Source of the DNA: Ahaetulla prasina
Taxonomy: Eukaryota > Chordata > Lepidosauria > Squamata > Colubridae
DNA length: 64,000 nt
Assembly: GCF_028640845.1 (NCBI RefSeq)
Contig: NC_080540.1
Location: forward strand, 277,527,524-277,591,523
Reading direction: 5' to 3'
How positions within the stretch are numbered: position 1 is the first letter of the stretch; every line of letters begins with the position of its first letter. Both the position numbers and the translations under genes were made by a program. Shown in pieces: positions 19,204 through 29,727 of the stretch. The notes under the pieces were generated by a model, which was given only the letters and a program-made list of their open reading frames with translations, made no database searches and was not told the origin of the DNA.

Positions 19204-22038
19204 TTATTTATTATTTATTTTATTTATTTTTATTTTATTTGACTTTTATACCGCCCTTCTCCCGAAGGACTCAGGGCGGTGTACAGGCATAATAAAACCG
19301 ACAATACAATATACAAGTTTAAAATACGATTTAAAAAACTTATTTAAATTAGCCCAGTGATTAAAATTTACCATACTAAAAAACCCCGTTTAAAATTAAT
19401 AAATTTAACATTAAAATCCCAATTTAAGCCAGCCCCGCTGATAAAAGATGAGTCTTGAGTTCACGGAAATGTCCGAAGGTCAGGTATTTGGCGTAAACCG
19501 GGAAGCTCGTTCCAGAGTGTGAGCCCCACAGAGAAGGCCCTTCCTGGGGCCGCCAGCCGACATTGTTTGGCGGACGGCACCTGAGAAGTCCCTCTCTGTG
19601 AGCGTGCGGGTCGGTGGGAGGCGTGTGGTAACAGCAGGCGGTCCCGTAAGTACCCAGGTCCTAAGCCATGGGCGATTTAAAGGTCATAACCAACACCTTA
19701 AAGTGCACCGGAAGGCCACAGGCAGCCAGTGCAGTCTGCGCAGGAGGCGGTGTTACATGGGAGCTACCGTAGCTCCCTCTATAACCCGCAGCTGCATTCT
19801 GACTAACTGAAGCCTCCGGCGCACTTCAAGGGAGCCCCATGTAGAGAGCATTACAGTAATCCAGCGAGTGGCGCGCGTGACTGTGCATAAGGCATCCCGA
19901 TCAAGGAAGGCGCAACTGCAGAACCAGGCGAACCTGGTGGAAGGCCCTCCTGGAGCGGCCGTCAAATGGTCTTCAAACGACAGCCGATCATCCAGGAGGA
20001 CACCCAAGTTGTGCACCCTATCCTTTGGGGACTCGCCTCCAACAGCCAGCGGCTGCAGCTGACTGAATCGGTGCCGGCATCCACAGCCACTCCGTCTTGG
20101 AGGGATTAAGCTTGAGCCTGTTTCTCCCCATCCAGACCTTGCAGCTTCCAAACACCGGGACAGCACTTCAACAACTTCATTGGGGTGGTCCGGGTGGAAA
20201 ATACAGCTGGGTGTCATCAGCTGCTGGTATCTCACCCCAAACCACTGATGATCTGCGGCTTCATGTAGATGTTGAACAGCAGGGCGAGAGAATCGACCCT
20301 GTGTGACCCCACAAGTGAGGCCCCTCGCGGTCGACCTCTGCCCCCTGTCAACACCGTCTGGGACGGTCGAGAGATAGGAGGAGAACCACCAATATACGGT
20401 GCCTCCCACTCCCAATCCCCAACCGCGCAGCAGGATACCATGATCGATGGTATCGAGCGCCGCTGAGAGGTCTAATAGGACCAGGGCAGAGGAATATCCC
20501 GTCCCTGGCCCTCCAGAGATCATCCACCAATGCGACCAAAGCTGTCTCCGTGCTGTATCCGGGTCGGGCGGACTGGAACGGGTCTAGATAGACATCTTCA
20601 TCCAGGTGTTGGGGCAGCTGTCGCGGCACTCTCTACAACCTGTGCAACAAAGCGAAGGTTGGAGACTGCACGATAATCACCCAAAATAGCTGGGTCCAAG
20701 GGCTTCTTAAGGAGGGTCTCACCACCGCCTCTTTCAAGGCGGCAGGAAAACCCGTCCAACAAAGAAGCGTTGATAATCCTCTGAGCCAGCCTCGTGTCAC
20801 CGCCTGAGTGGCCAGTACCAGCCAGGAAGGACACGGGTCCAGTAAACATGTCGCCGTGAAGCCTCCCCAACAACCTGTCCACGCCCCTCGGAGCCACAGG
20901 GTCAAACTCATCCCAAATGTGCTCAACAAGGCGTGCCTCCTCTCCCTCGCTTGGATCATCCCAAATTGGTCCAGACCGTCCCTCAGCTGAGCGATTTTAT
21001 CGTATAGATAACCACTAAACTCCTCGGCTCGTCCTGCAAGGTCATCCGCTCCTCCTGATGTAGGAGAGGCGGGTCACAGGCTGGGGCGGCGGGTGGTTAT
21101 CTGCCGGCAATGAGGGGGTGGGTAGCGCCTCTTCCCTCATTGCCACTAGGTAGGTCCTAGAATAGGATAACTAGTGTCGATCAACCGGGCGACTGGACCT
21201 CCAGGTGCTCTCTCTGGCGTCTTCTCCGGCGTTTCATCTCCTCAGCCTCGGAACCAAGGGCCAGGCGAGATCTGCCGGGTCAGAGCCGCAAAGGCGACAC
21301 GGTCCAGGGCCCGGCCGCGGCCCACCCAGGCCACGACCAGTTCCTCAGTCGTGCCGTGGGCCAGATCCTCAGGAATGGCCCAAGCTCCATCTGGAACCTC
21401 TCAGGGTCCATCAGGCGCCTGGACGGAACCACCGTAGTTCCGTCTCCCTGCATGGTGAATGGCGGTTCGGAAGTCTAGGCGAAGGAGAAAATGATCCGAC
21501 CATGACATTGGTTCTGTTACTAAATCATCTAATACCAGATCATTTAACCACTGTCCAGAGATATAAATCAGATCCATGCCTCCCCCGTGTGCGTGGGCCA
21601 TCATTTACTGAATCAGGTCCAAGGCGTCATGGAAGCCTGGAACTCCCGAGCTGCCGTCGATGACAAGCCAACTGATGGCAGTTGAAATCCCCATGACTAT
21701 AAGTCTGGGGGTCTCAACCGCCACAGCAAAGTACCTCCAACAGCTCGGGCAGGGCTGTGGTCACGCAAAGGAGCCAGTGCGCGATCACAAGCCCAACTGA
21801 TTCCTATAACCTCACATAGAGGATTCACAGGGCAATCTGAACAGTGGCCTCCTCGGCTCTAGATCTTCCTTAATAACAACCCCCCCCCTACCTTGGGCCT
21901 CGGCTGATGAAATGCTCGGAAACCTGGAGGCACAATCTCAACAAGGCACTGGGAACCAGGTCTCCGTAATGCCCATCAGTCCGGACTCCCTGAAAGGTTC
22001 AGGAGCTTTGTAGGACGGGCATTACATAACATCAAGAA
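19204..22038 (-). mobile_element. L2-clade LINE, nearly 2.8 kb, heavily indel-ridden
   Basis: The 3' end is at left: an A/T tail then ATACCGCCCTTCTCCCG and ACTCAGGGCGG. Going right (5'-ward) come the reverse transcriptase region (about 19750-20960) and the distal part of the AP-type endonuclease (about 21400-21900). It is truncated at the 5' side and inserted in a hAT element. Dozens of small deletions relative to other copies break every frame. Confidence 0.85.
19753..20959 (-). pseudogene. L2 LINE reverse transcriptase remnant
   Basis: Minus-strand pieces show LVLLDLSAALDTIDHGILL (RT motif with the first catalytic Asp), LTCGVTQGRFS (corresponding to the CGVPQGS box), LFNIYMKP, VEVLSRCLEA and HNLGVLLDDRLSFE. 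They lie in different frames because of many small indels. I cannot find an intact YADD box in frame. The order matches L2-clade LINE ORF2, which encodes endonuclease plus reverse transcriptase. Confidence 0.8.
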
Positions 22039-22633
22039 GATCTGTTTCATCCTGTATGGGCATTCCTAGAGAACATTTGAGTGGGAGATGCATGAAGTTG
22101 TTAGTACAAAAAGTAAAATTTCTACAAGTCAGGTTTAATGCCTGGTGATGTATGAACATGTCAAAAATGGACAGAGGAGTACATATTTTATACTGCTTAG
22201 ATGATCCTGTCCTAGACCCAGATTTTTGATAGCTTAAACAATTTCTAAAATTAAAACACATAAGTAAAACAAATGTAAAAACAATAAAAATACTACCAAT
22301 AGTAGGCACCTGGGTGCAAATCCCAAAAAACCTCTGAGCACATTGAAAATGAGCTTGACAAAACCATAAGTCTGCAAAAGGTTTACTTAGAGCACATTAC
22401 ATTTTGTGACAATACCTTAACATATAAACAATCCATCTCAGGTTTTGGAAGGTCTCAATAGGTGAACAAATGTAATGACCAAGTAATAACTTGTTTTCCT
22501 TTGCATCAAACTTGACTCCATGATGTCTATATAGTTTTACTAGCATACATATATAAGTAGTTTAACTTTATCTAGGACAACTGTTTTTTCTGAAATGTTC
22601 TATCAGGGCAATTGTCTCATATACTGAGCACAA

Positions 22634-23288
22634 CTTATTTAATTATTTATTTTTATTTTATTTATTTTGTCACAACATCATACAAAAAGATTATATAGTA
22701 TATACACATATAAACATATATAGGAAGAAGAAAAACAATAGGACAGGAACGGTAGGCACGTTTGTGCGCTTATGCACGCCCCTTATGGTCCTCTTAGGAA
22801 TGGGGTGAGGTCAATAGTAGAAAGTTTTTGGTTAAAGCTTTTAGGATTATGGGAAGAGACCACAGAGTCAGGTAAAGTATTCCAAGCACTGATGATTCTG
22901 TTGCAGAAGTCATATTTTCTGCAATCTAGATTAAAGCGGTTTACATTAAGTTTAAATCTATTGGTTGCCCTTGTATTATTGCAATTAAAGTTGAAGTAGT
23001 CTTTGACAGGAAGGACATTACAATAGATGATTCTGTGAGTTAAACTTAGGTCTTGTCGAAGGCGGAGTTCAAGTTTCCTAAGCCTAGGATTTCAAGTCTA
23101 GTGGGATAAGGTATTTTGTTGTTTTCAGAGGAATGGAGAACTCTTCTTGTAAAATATTTCTGGACACGTTCAATTGTATTGATGTCAGAGATGTGGTGAG
23201 GGTTCCAAACAGGTGAGCTGTATTCTAGAATTGGTCTAGCAAATGTTTTATATGCTCTGGTTAGTAGTGTGGTGTTTTTGGAAAAGCT
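22634..23288 (-). mobile_element. CR1 LINE 3' fragment (copy A), cut by the gypsy junction
   Basis: The 3' tail is on the left (ATTTATTTTGTCACAAC), followed 5'-ward by the 3'UTR and the C-terminal coding tail. The minus-strand translation includes RAYKTFARPILEYSSPVWNP and NTIERVQKYFTRR. At about 23288 homology to CR1 stops and gypsy sequence begins, whereas copy B continues for three more kilobases. Confidence 0.9.
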
Positions 23289-23297
23289 GTGTAACAA

Positions 23298-23878
23298 CTG
23301 GCCGCAGCCCGGCAGAGCTATTAATGGGTCGGAAGCTTAGGTGCCCGCTAGACCGGCTAAACCCAAACTACACACCAGACGGTTACAAAGGGGCACACGG
23401 TAAAACAAGAGGGATGACAGTAGGCGACCTAGTGTGGGCACATAACTACAGCGAGGGCCCTACCTGGTTAAAAGGGAAAATCCTAGAGATAACAGGACCA
23501 AAATCATATCTAGTAGAGATAGAGGATGGCCGGGTATGGAAGCGCCACATAGACCAAATAAGGAAAAGAATAACCAGTAAATCAGAAACAGACGAAACAG
23601 GCCCTGACTACCCAATGTTTGAATCCACAGCTGACTCAAACCCGGGGCAAACGCGGGACTTATCTGAGTTCGATGAGGTCCAGCGACACCAACCGGTTCC
23701 TCCTGAAGACAGCAGGGACGACTCTGCAAATAATCCAGGGCCGGATGGCCTAGAGGAGGAGCTGAGAGGAACAAACAGTCCCTCCGGCCAGCTCGACTCA
23801 CTCCCAGAGAATGAATTGCGCAGGTCCGAAAGAGTTAGGAGACGCCCAGTCTACTTGCGTGACTACGTAGAGAAATAA
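23298..23878 (+). pseudogene. Gypsy pol C-terminus: end of integrase core and GPY/F-type domain
   Basis: Integrase joins retroelement DNA to the host chromosome. The visible part starts with GRSPAELLMGRKLRCPLDRL, the end of the integrase core in Ty3/gypsy elements. Next come VGDLVWAH, WLKGKILEITGP, SYLVEIEDGR and WKRHIDQIRKR, which fit the C-terminal GPY/F-type module, and an acidic tail ending RRSERVRRRPVYLRDYVEK before the stop. The catalytic D,D,E residues lie upstream and are lost. The open frame extends leftwards into antisense CR1 (from 23243), but that extension is a fusion across the junction and not gypsy coding. About 190 residues remain of a pol usually over 1000. Confidence 0.85.
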
Positions 23879-23929
23879 GATGCTAATTTCATGTAAATAT
23901 GGGTAAAAAGTTTTCTGGGAGGGAAGGAG

Positions 23930-24119
23930 TGTAATGTATCTTTAAAAGTTTTGGAGGGAAAACTGAGCGGGAAAAAGCACGTTGCTGGTTGGCTGAAGCC
24001 TCCGACTAAACTGTATATAAAGAGGGGTTTTTCCGAGCGCTGGTCGCTGGGTTCACTATAAACTAAAGAGCTGTTGTCACTATCCTGGTCTCCTGCCTCG
24101 TTATTGCCCGAATCTAACA
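23930..24119 (+). promoter_or_regulatory. Gypsy 3' LTR with TATA box
   Basis: It starts TGTAATG directly after the purine tract and ends CTAACA. A TATATAAAG box at about 24014-24022 would be the U3 promoter. The downstream GGTCTCCTGCCT word also occurs in the solo LTR at 56833-57346 (minus strand), hinting at related families. Confidence 0.75.
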
Positions 24120-24153
24120 GGTAGGTAGGTAGGTAGGTAGGTAGGTAGATAGG

Positions 24154-24206
<53 letters not shown>

Positions 24207-24215
24207 GATAGATAG
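24120..24215. repeat. (GGTA)n/(GATA)n array at the duplication junction
   Basis: GGTA repeats pass into GATA repeats. Copy B of the duplicated segment starts directly after. Confidence 0.92.
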
Positions 24216-25166
24216 TTCTGAAATCCATTTATTAATCCACATCCTGAAATTGTAATTATTTTACTTCTTTGACATAGTTGTCCATAAATAAGAACTTTTG
24301 GGTCTTAAAAGGTGAATGATTTAATCCAGTTTTGGTTTTGGATCTCAATCTCTCTGGGGTTCTGAATTCACTTGGCAACTGAGCAAAATCCCTTTTAGCA
24401 CATGGAGATATTTGTATGTCAAATATCCCAATCTTGCAAGAGTTAAGGCAAACAATGAGACTGAATTTACTGAAATGTAATAAAATCTGTGTAATCTAAG
24501 GACTTGGGACTTAGTTATTTATTGTATTTCACTGTAATAACGTGTTCTTTATCTCACCTTTCCCTTCAAATGCCATGTTTAATTACTGGCTGCTCTTTTG
24601 TTGGCTTCCTATGACTAATATTTCAGTTGAGTCATAGCGTGTCACTATTTCTTTTTCTTGATAGGCCTTTCACCAATTTTATTGCAACTCCAAGTATTAG
24701 CTCAAGGCCTGAGGAATACACACACACACACACACACACATTTATTTTACCCTCTGTCAAGCTTTCATAAACAGAATCATATTCCACCTATTTTATAAGA
24801 ACACACATCATCCAATTTTCCTCTTAATATCTGTAATACAAAATAAAGAACACTTACAGTATCTGCAAAGTGGCTAACCATCTATAAGTTGATGGTGCAT
24901 ATTTTGGAGTGTCATTTGTTACTCTACGCTCCACCCCTAAATGTTCATTGATTTAATGGCTGACTGCTCTACAAAGAGGTCTTTTGTGGTCTGCATTTCT
25001 ACTTCCATCCTCCGTGCTCGAGCCTACTACTTGCACATTCTTTAGCCTGATCTATTATATTTCCTGACATGGATAGATTAAATAACAATATATTTTTCTT
25101 CATTGTACTGCTACATCACAGGAAATTCTAAATATCAACTAATGAGGAGATTTTTGTTCTTTTAAG

Positions 25167-26195
25167 CAAGGGGTGTCAAACTTAATTTCATTGAGGGCCA
25201 CATCAGCACTGTGGTTGGCCTCAGGGGGCTGAGTGAGCGTGGCTGACTGGGTGGGTATGGCCAACTGAGTGGGTGTGGCCAGCTTGATGACACTCCCCAA
25301 ACTGCTGGCATGTTTCCTCTTTGCACTGGGTAGACTGGGCTGAAGCCACGTTGGTCCAATATTTCTTCACATTGGGTAGACCGGGCTGAAGCAATGCAGG
25401 TTGGCCCCTTACCTTTTCCAAGATGGTCCCTTGGTCCAGATCTGAACACATTGTGGGCCAGATCCTCAGGAATGGCCCAAGCTCCGTCTGGAACCTCTCA
25501 GGGTCCATCAGGCGCCTGGGGCGGAACCACCGTATGGGTTCCGTCTCCCTGCAGTGGTGAATGGCGGTTCGGAAGTCTAGGCGAAGGAAAATGATCCGAC
25601 CATGACATTGGTTCTGTTACTAAATCATCTAATACCAGATGATTTAACCACTGTCCAGAGATATAAATCAGATCCAGCATGCCTCCCCCCGTGTGCGTAG
25701 GGCCATCATTTACTCGAATCAGGTCCAAGGCCGTCATGGAAGCCTGGAACTCCCGAGCTGCCGTCGATGACAAGCCCACTGATGGCAAGTTGAAATCCCC
25801 CATGACTATAAGTCTGGGGGTCTCAACCGCCACAGCAGCCAGTACCTCCAACAGCTCGGGCAGGGCTGTGGTCACGCAAAGGAGCCAGGTGCGCGATCAA
25901 CAAGCCCAACTGATTCCTATGGCCCCACCTCACATAGAGGATTCACAGCCGGCAATCTGAGGAACAGTGGCCTCCTCGGCTCTAGATCTTCCTTAATAAC
26001 AACCACCCCCACCTACCTTGGGCCCTCGGCTGATGAAATGCTCTAAAATTGGAGGCACAACTCAACAAGGCACCCCTCCCCAACAGGTCTCCATGTCATA
26101 AGTCCATGGACTCCCCTGAAAAGGTCACAAATCAGGCTGTGTCTTCCATAGGCATTACATAACATCAGCCGAAGATCTTGTGTTTGACATCCCTG
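25167..26195. mobile_element. hAT-type element (copy B) with L2 remnant inside
   Basis: The ends CAAGGGGTGTCAAAC and GTTTGACATCCCTG are inverted. TTTTAAG flanks at 25160-25166 and 26196-26202, a 7-base match consistent with an 8-bp hAT target duplication with one change. The inner 25464-26177 is L2. Confidence 0.8.
25464..26177 (-). pseudogene. L2 LINE endonuclease-region remnant
   Basis: The minus-strand frame 25498-25875 shows LIVMGDFNLPSV, DLIRVNDGPTHTGGGMLDLIYIS and the catalytic SWSDHF motif, the distal half of the AP-type endonuclease of L2 ORF2. The reverse transcriptase region and 3' end have been removed by the 2177-bp deletion. It is cleaner than the equivalent in copy A (21401-21900), which is broken by small deletions. 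Confidence 0.82.
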
Positions 26196-27663
26196 TTTTA
26201 AGTGTTTGGGCATTCCTAGAGAACATTTGAGTGGGGAGATTTTTTTTAACCTTAGAAGTTGATACATTAGTACAAAAAGTAAAATTTCTACAAGTCAGGT
26301 TTAATGCCTAGTGATGTATGAACATGTCAAAAATGGACAGGAGAGGAAGTACATATTTTATACTAAGCTTAGATGATCCTGTCCTAGACCCAGATTTTTT
26401 GAGTAGCTTAAACAATTAAGCAGTAAGAATTAAAACACATAGAAGTAAAACAAATGTAACAAAAACAAGCAAAAATACTACCAATAGTAATAGGCACCTT
26501 AGGTGCAAATCCCAAAAACCTCTGCAGCACCACTTGAAAACTACCAGCTTTGACAAAACCATAAGTCAATTGCAAAAGGCAGGTTTACTTAGAGCACATT
26601 ACATTTTGTGACAATACCTTTAACACCATCAAACAACTTCTGCATATCCCAGATTTTTAGGAAGGTCTCAATAGGTAGACAAAAATGCTAATGACCAACT
26701 GTAATAACTTGTTTTCCTTTGCATCAAACTTGACTCCTAGCAATGATGTCTATATAGTTTTACTAGCATACATATATAGAAGTAGTTTAACTTTATCTAG
26801 GACAACTGTTTTTTTCCGGTGAGACTGTTCTATCAGGGCAACCTTGTCTACCCATATATGGGACTGAGCATACTGCTTCCACTTTCACCTTTCATTTTAT
26901 TTTTTATTTTATTTATTTTGTCACAACATCATACAAAAAGATTATATAGTATATACACATATAAACATATATAGGAAGAAGAAAAGAAAAACAATAGGAC
27001 AGGAACGGTAGGCACGTTTGTGCGCTTATGCACGCCCCTTATGGTCCTCTTAGGAATGGGGTGAGGTCAATAGTAGAAAGTTTTTGGTTAAAGCTTTTAG
27101 GATTATGGGAAGAGACCACAGAGTCAGGTAAAGTATTCCAAGCACTGATGATTCTGTTGCAGAAGTCATATTTTCTGCAATCTAGATTAAAGCGGTTTAC
27201 ATTAAGTTTAAATCTATTGGTTGCCCTTGTATTATTGCAATTAAAGCTGAAGTAGTCTTTGACAGGAAGGACATTACAATAGATGATTCTGTGAGTTAAA
27301 CTTAGGTCTTGTCGAGCGACGGAGTTCCAAGTTTTCTAAGCCTAGGATTTCAAGTCTGGTGGGATAAGGTATTTTGTTGTTTTCAGAGGAATGGAGAACT
27401 CTTCTTGTAAAATATTTCTGGACACGTTCAATTGTATTGATGTCAGAGATGTGGTGAGGGTTCCAAACAGGTGAGCTGTATTCTAGAATTGGTCTAGCAA
27501 ATGTTTTATATGCTCTGCTTAGTAGTGTGGTGTTTTTGGAAACGAAGCTATATAAAATTAGGTTTACAACTCTTAGAGCTTTTTGCTATGTAGTTGCAGT
27601 GGGCTTTGGCACTTAGATCATTTGACATGAAAACTCCAAGGTCTTTAACGGGATGGGGTCGTC

Positions 27664-28582
27664 TGTAAGGTAATGTCCATCTAGTATGTACTTAGTTTTA
27701 GAGTTCTTTTTCCTATATGTAAGACTGAGCATTTGCTGGTTGAAATTTGGAGCTGCCAATTTTAGACCAAGCAGTTAGATGGTCAAGGTCGTTTTGAATG
27801 ATAGAAGTGTTGTCTGTGGTGTTAAATAGTTTGACATCGTCAGCAAAGAGAACACAATTACTTGAGATATGGTCACAAACATCATTAATGTATAGAATAA
27901 AGAGTGTTGGTCCAAGGACGCTGCCTTGAGGAACTCCACTCTTGACAGGAACAGGATTTGATAAAGCATTGCCAATTTTGACCACTTGTTGTCTGTTAGA
28001 CAGAAAAGCAGATATCCATTTGTGGAGGGTCCTGAGATGCCATAGGATGTTAGTTTAAGGAGAAGTTTATCGTGTACTACTGAGTCAAAAGCTTTGCAGA
28101 AGTCTATGTAGATTGCATCTATTGATTTGCCTTGATCTAGATTTGAAGTCCATATGTTTTGCAGTGGAGAAGTTGTAAGTTACATGATAACTTTTTCCTG
28201 AAACCAAATTGTTTGTTGGAGAGTAGGTTGTTAGTTTCTAAGTGTGAGGTAATGGATTGGTTGATGATAGATTCCATGACTTTGCAGGTGGCAGCAAAGG
28301 GAGATCGGTCTGTAGTTTTCGACTAAGCTGGGGTCTCCTTTTTGAAGATGGGGATGACTGTGGCTAGTGACCAAAGTTTGGGAAGAGAACTGGTAGTGAA
28401 AGCTTTATCAAAGATAATACTTAGGGGTTCAGCTATATTAATGGAAAGTTTTTTTAAGAAATATGCACATAGACCATCAGGTCCAATAGAAAGCGATGGT
28501 TTTAAGTTGTGAAGAGCTTTACCAACATTGTCTTCTGTGAAATCTATATGAGTTAAATCATCATAGTCATTGCTGGTTCGTT
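27664..28582. repeat. Internal CR1 duplication, unit 1
   Basis: It begins TGTAAGGTAATG and aligns with 28583-29495 at about 98-99 percent. Unit 1 has about 10 extra bases near 28290 (GGTGGCAGC insertion) and several single-base run differences. Confidence 0.92.
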
Positions 28583-29197
28583 TGTAAGGTAATGTCCATC
28601 TAGTATGTACTTAGTTTTAGAGTTCTTTTTCCTATATGTAAGACTGAGCATTTGCTGGTTGAAATTTGGAGCTGCCAATTTTAGACCAAGCGGTTAGATG
28701 GTCAAGGTCGTTTTGAATGATAGAAGTGTTGTCTGTGGTGTTAAATAGTTTGACATCGTCAGCAAAGAGAACACAATTACTTGAGATATGGTCACAAAGA
28801 TCATTAATGTATAGAATAAAGAGTGTTGGTCCAAGGGCGCTGCCTTGAGGAACGCCACTCTTGACAGGAACAGGATTTGATAAAGCATTGCCAATTTTGA
28901 CCACTTCTTGTCTGTTAGACAGAAAAGCAGATATCCATTTGTGGAGGGTCCTGAGATGCCATAGGATGTTAGTTTAAGGAGAAGTTTATTGTGTACTACT
29001 GAGTCAAAAGCTTTGCAGAAGTCTATGTAGATTGCATCTATTGATTTGCCTTGATCTAGATTTGAAGTCCATATGTTTTTGCAGTGGAGAAGTTGTAAGT
29101 TACATGATAACTGTTTCCTGAAACCAAATTGTTTGTTGGAGAGTAGGTTGTTAGTTTCTAAGTGTGAGGTAATGGATTGGTTGATGATAGATTCCAT
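27713..29197 (-). pseudogene. CR1 ORF2 reverse transcriptase region, duplicated and frameshifted
   Basis: Two copies of the same RT segment are visible: VKSGVPQGS, LGPTLFILYIND and the catalytic FADDVKLFN at 27713-27985 and again at 28632-28904. Further 5' (28694-29197) come LETNNLLSNKQFGFRK and IDAIYIDFCKAFDSVVHNKLL with the first catalytic Asp. The frame changes between the DFCKAFDSV piece and the GVPQGS piece. With the domain duplicated and the frame broken, no active enzyme can be made. The family normally encodes an endonuclease plus RT of about 900-1000 residues in ORF2. Confidence 0.9.
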
Positions 29198-29495
29198 GAC
29201 TTTGCAAAGGGAGATCGGTCTGTAGTTTTCGACTAAGCTGGGGTCTCCTTTTTTGAAGATGGGGATGACTGTGGCTAGTGACCATAGTTTGGGAAGAGAA
29301 CTGGTAGTGAAAGCTTTATCAAAGATAATACTTAGGGGTTCAGCTATATTAATGGAAAGTTTTTTTAAGAAATATGCACATAGTCCATCAGGTCCAATAG
29401 AAAGCGATGGTTTTAAGTTGTGAAGAGCTTTACCAACATTGTCTTCTGTGAAATCTATATGAGTTAAATCATCATAGTCATTGCTGGTTCGTTTG
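28583..29495. repeat. Internal CR1 duplication, unit 2
   Basis: Head-to-tail with unit 1. The join reads TTCGTTTGTAAGG, fusing the end word CGTTTGT with the start word CGTCTGT, so about 7 bases of near-identity lie at the breakpoint. Both units carry the same one-base frameshift in the RT region near GGAGGGTCC, so the frameshift predates the duplication. Confidence 0.92.
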
Positions 29496-29727
29496 TGGAA
29501 TGTTGGATATGTGTTATCGGAGTTTACAAAAACTGAGCCAAAGAAAATGTTGAAGAGGTTTGCTTTGACTGTTTCGTCATTGCATTCTTTGTTGTTAGAA
29601 TCTTTTAGTGGTGGGATGGATCTTGAGTCTTTAAGTTTATTGTTGACAAAATTATAAAAGGCACGATTAGAATTTGTGCGTAGAAGGTTCTCTTCTTGCT
29701 TGGTGTGGTAATTTGTGCATTCAGTTT

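Larger units (their letters stand above)
18893..22053. mobile_element. hAT-type element (copy A) interrupted by an L2
   Basis: The left end reads GAGGTGTCAAACTT after TTTTAAG (18886-18892). The right end near 22030-22053 is worn, but in copy B the same end is clear (TTTGACATCCCTG followed by TTTTAAG). The hAT body is about 300 bp and the rest is the nested L2. No transposase is present. Confidence 0.7.
17931..23288. repeat. Large tandem duplication, copy A
   Basis: 17931-19189 aligns with 24216-25463 at roughly 99 percent identity by eye (about 14 substitutions plus a CA-repeat difference). 21356-22633 aligns with 25453-26880, and the CR1 part 22634-23288 aligns with 26880-27545. Copy A carries 2177 bp (19179-21355) absent from copy B. 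Order: flank, hAT with nested L2, flank, CR1 3' end. Copy A ends where CR1 sequence meets a gypsy fragment. Confidence 0.9.
23290..24119 (+). mobile_element. Ty3/gypsy-type LTR retroelement remnant: integrase C-terminus plus 3' LTR
   Basis: The coding tail of pol is followed by a purine tract (GGGAGGGAAGGAG, 23918-23929) and a 190-bp TG...CA segment taken as the 3' LTR. The gag, protease, RT, RNase H and 5' LTR are missing. The left edge is the abrupt junction with antisense CR1 at about 23288, and the right edge is a GGTA/GATA array. It lies exactly between the two copies of the large duplication. Confidence 0.85.
24216..27545. repeat. Large tandem duplication, copy B
   Basis: It matches copy A from the end of the GATA array onward but lacks the 2177 bp between two GTGGGCCAGAT words of copy A. 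The join reads through a single GTGGGCCAGAT at 25453-25463. Beyond 27545 the CR1 continues, which copy A does not share because of the gypsy junction. Confidence 0.9.

Noticed and set aside
23243..23300. N-terminal extension of the gypsy integrase frame
   Set aside because: The first residues are translated from antisense CR1 across a junction, so they are not part of a real protein.
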